Source: Flavobacteriaceae bacterium
Lineage (GTDB): Bacteria; Bacteroidota; Bacteroidia; Flavobacteriales; Flavobacteriaceae
Length of the DNA stretch: 32,255 nucleotides
Assembly (NCBI GenBank): GCA_013001365.1
Contig: JABDMQ010000371.1
Location: forward strand, 1 to 32,255
Direction: 5' to 3'
Shown here: piece after piece, positions 32,254-32,255 of the stretch
How positions within the stretch are numbered: position 1 is the stretch's first letter
Layout of the letters: each line of letters starts with the position of its first letter
Program-made: the position numbers and the translations under genes
Notes under the pieces: generated by a model
Databases searched by the model: none
Told to the model about the DNA's origin: nothing
The model's input: only the letters and a program-made list of their open reading frames with translations

Positions 32254-32255
32254 TA

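Overview
This is chromosomal, AT-rich DNA from a member of the Bacteroidota, most likely a flavobacterium. The evidence is: an OmpA protein with thrombospondin type 3 repeats, a PorZ-like type IX secretion protein, an IPExxxVDY-family gene before pyruvate kinase, a SusC-style TonB-dependent receptor with a carboxypeptidase-regulatory-like N-terminus, few Shine-Dalgarno sites, and repeated matches to the Bacteroidetes promoter pattern TTG-N19-TAnnTTTG. Nearly all genes are housekeeping. I see no prophage, insertion sequence, CRISPR array, tRNA or rRNA.

Layout. 1-8013 is all on the minus strand: a window-truncated AddB-like nuclease, OmpA, Kbl (2-amino-3-ketobutyrate CoA ligase) and an AddA-like helicase-nuclease. 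The two AddAB-type repair subunits therefore flank ompA and kbl. A Mn-type superoxide dismutase is on the plus strand (8133-8741). A 541-bp gap (8742-9282) follows. It holds a strong terminator and two near-identical copies of a 73-75-bp hairpin element.

9283-14072 is a minus-strand run transcribed purN > rnhA > START-domain protein > pfkB-family kinase > divergent PurF-like amidotransferase. Going the other way, 14257-18546 is acpP > fabF > rnc and then IPExxxVDY gene > pyk, a fatty-acid, RNase III and glycolysis cluster. dinB converges on pyk with overlapping stop codons and is divergent from a VOC protein/CYTH protein pair (19692-20548).

20583-26068 is a tightly packed minus-strand operon: porZ-like gene > recO > TonB-dependent receptor. 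After it come NADP-type gdhA, a secreted flavobacterial protein of unknown function, a cystathionine gamma-synthase/lyase, a DUF3298-like lipoprotein, a CPA1 Na+/H+ antiporter and an ArsC/Spx-like thioredoxin-fold protein at the right edge.

Most notable: (1) the duplicated element in the sod-purF gap, which reads on the minus strand like a small RNA of about 75 nt with its own terminator; (2) a terminator-like hairpin with a T7 tract inside the first 20 codons of rnc; (3) a PurF homologue with a changed PRPP-domain motif and no Cys pair before its FTGxYPT motif; (4) three promoters with exactly the same 19-nt spacer.
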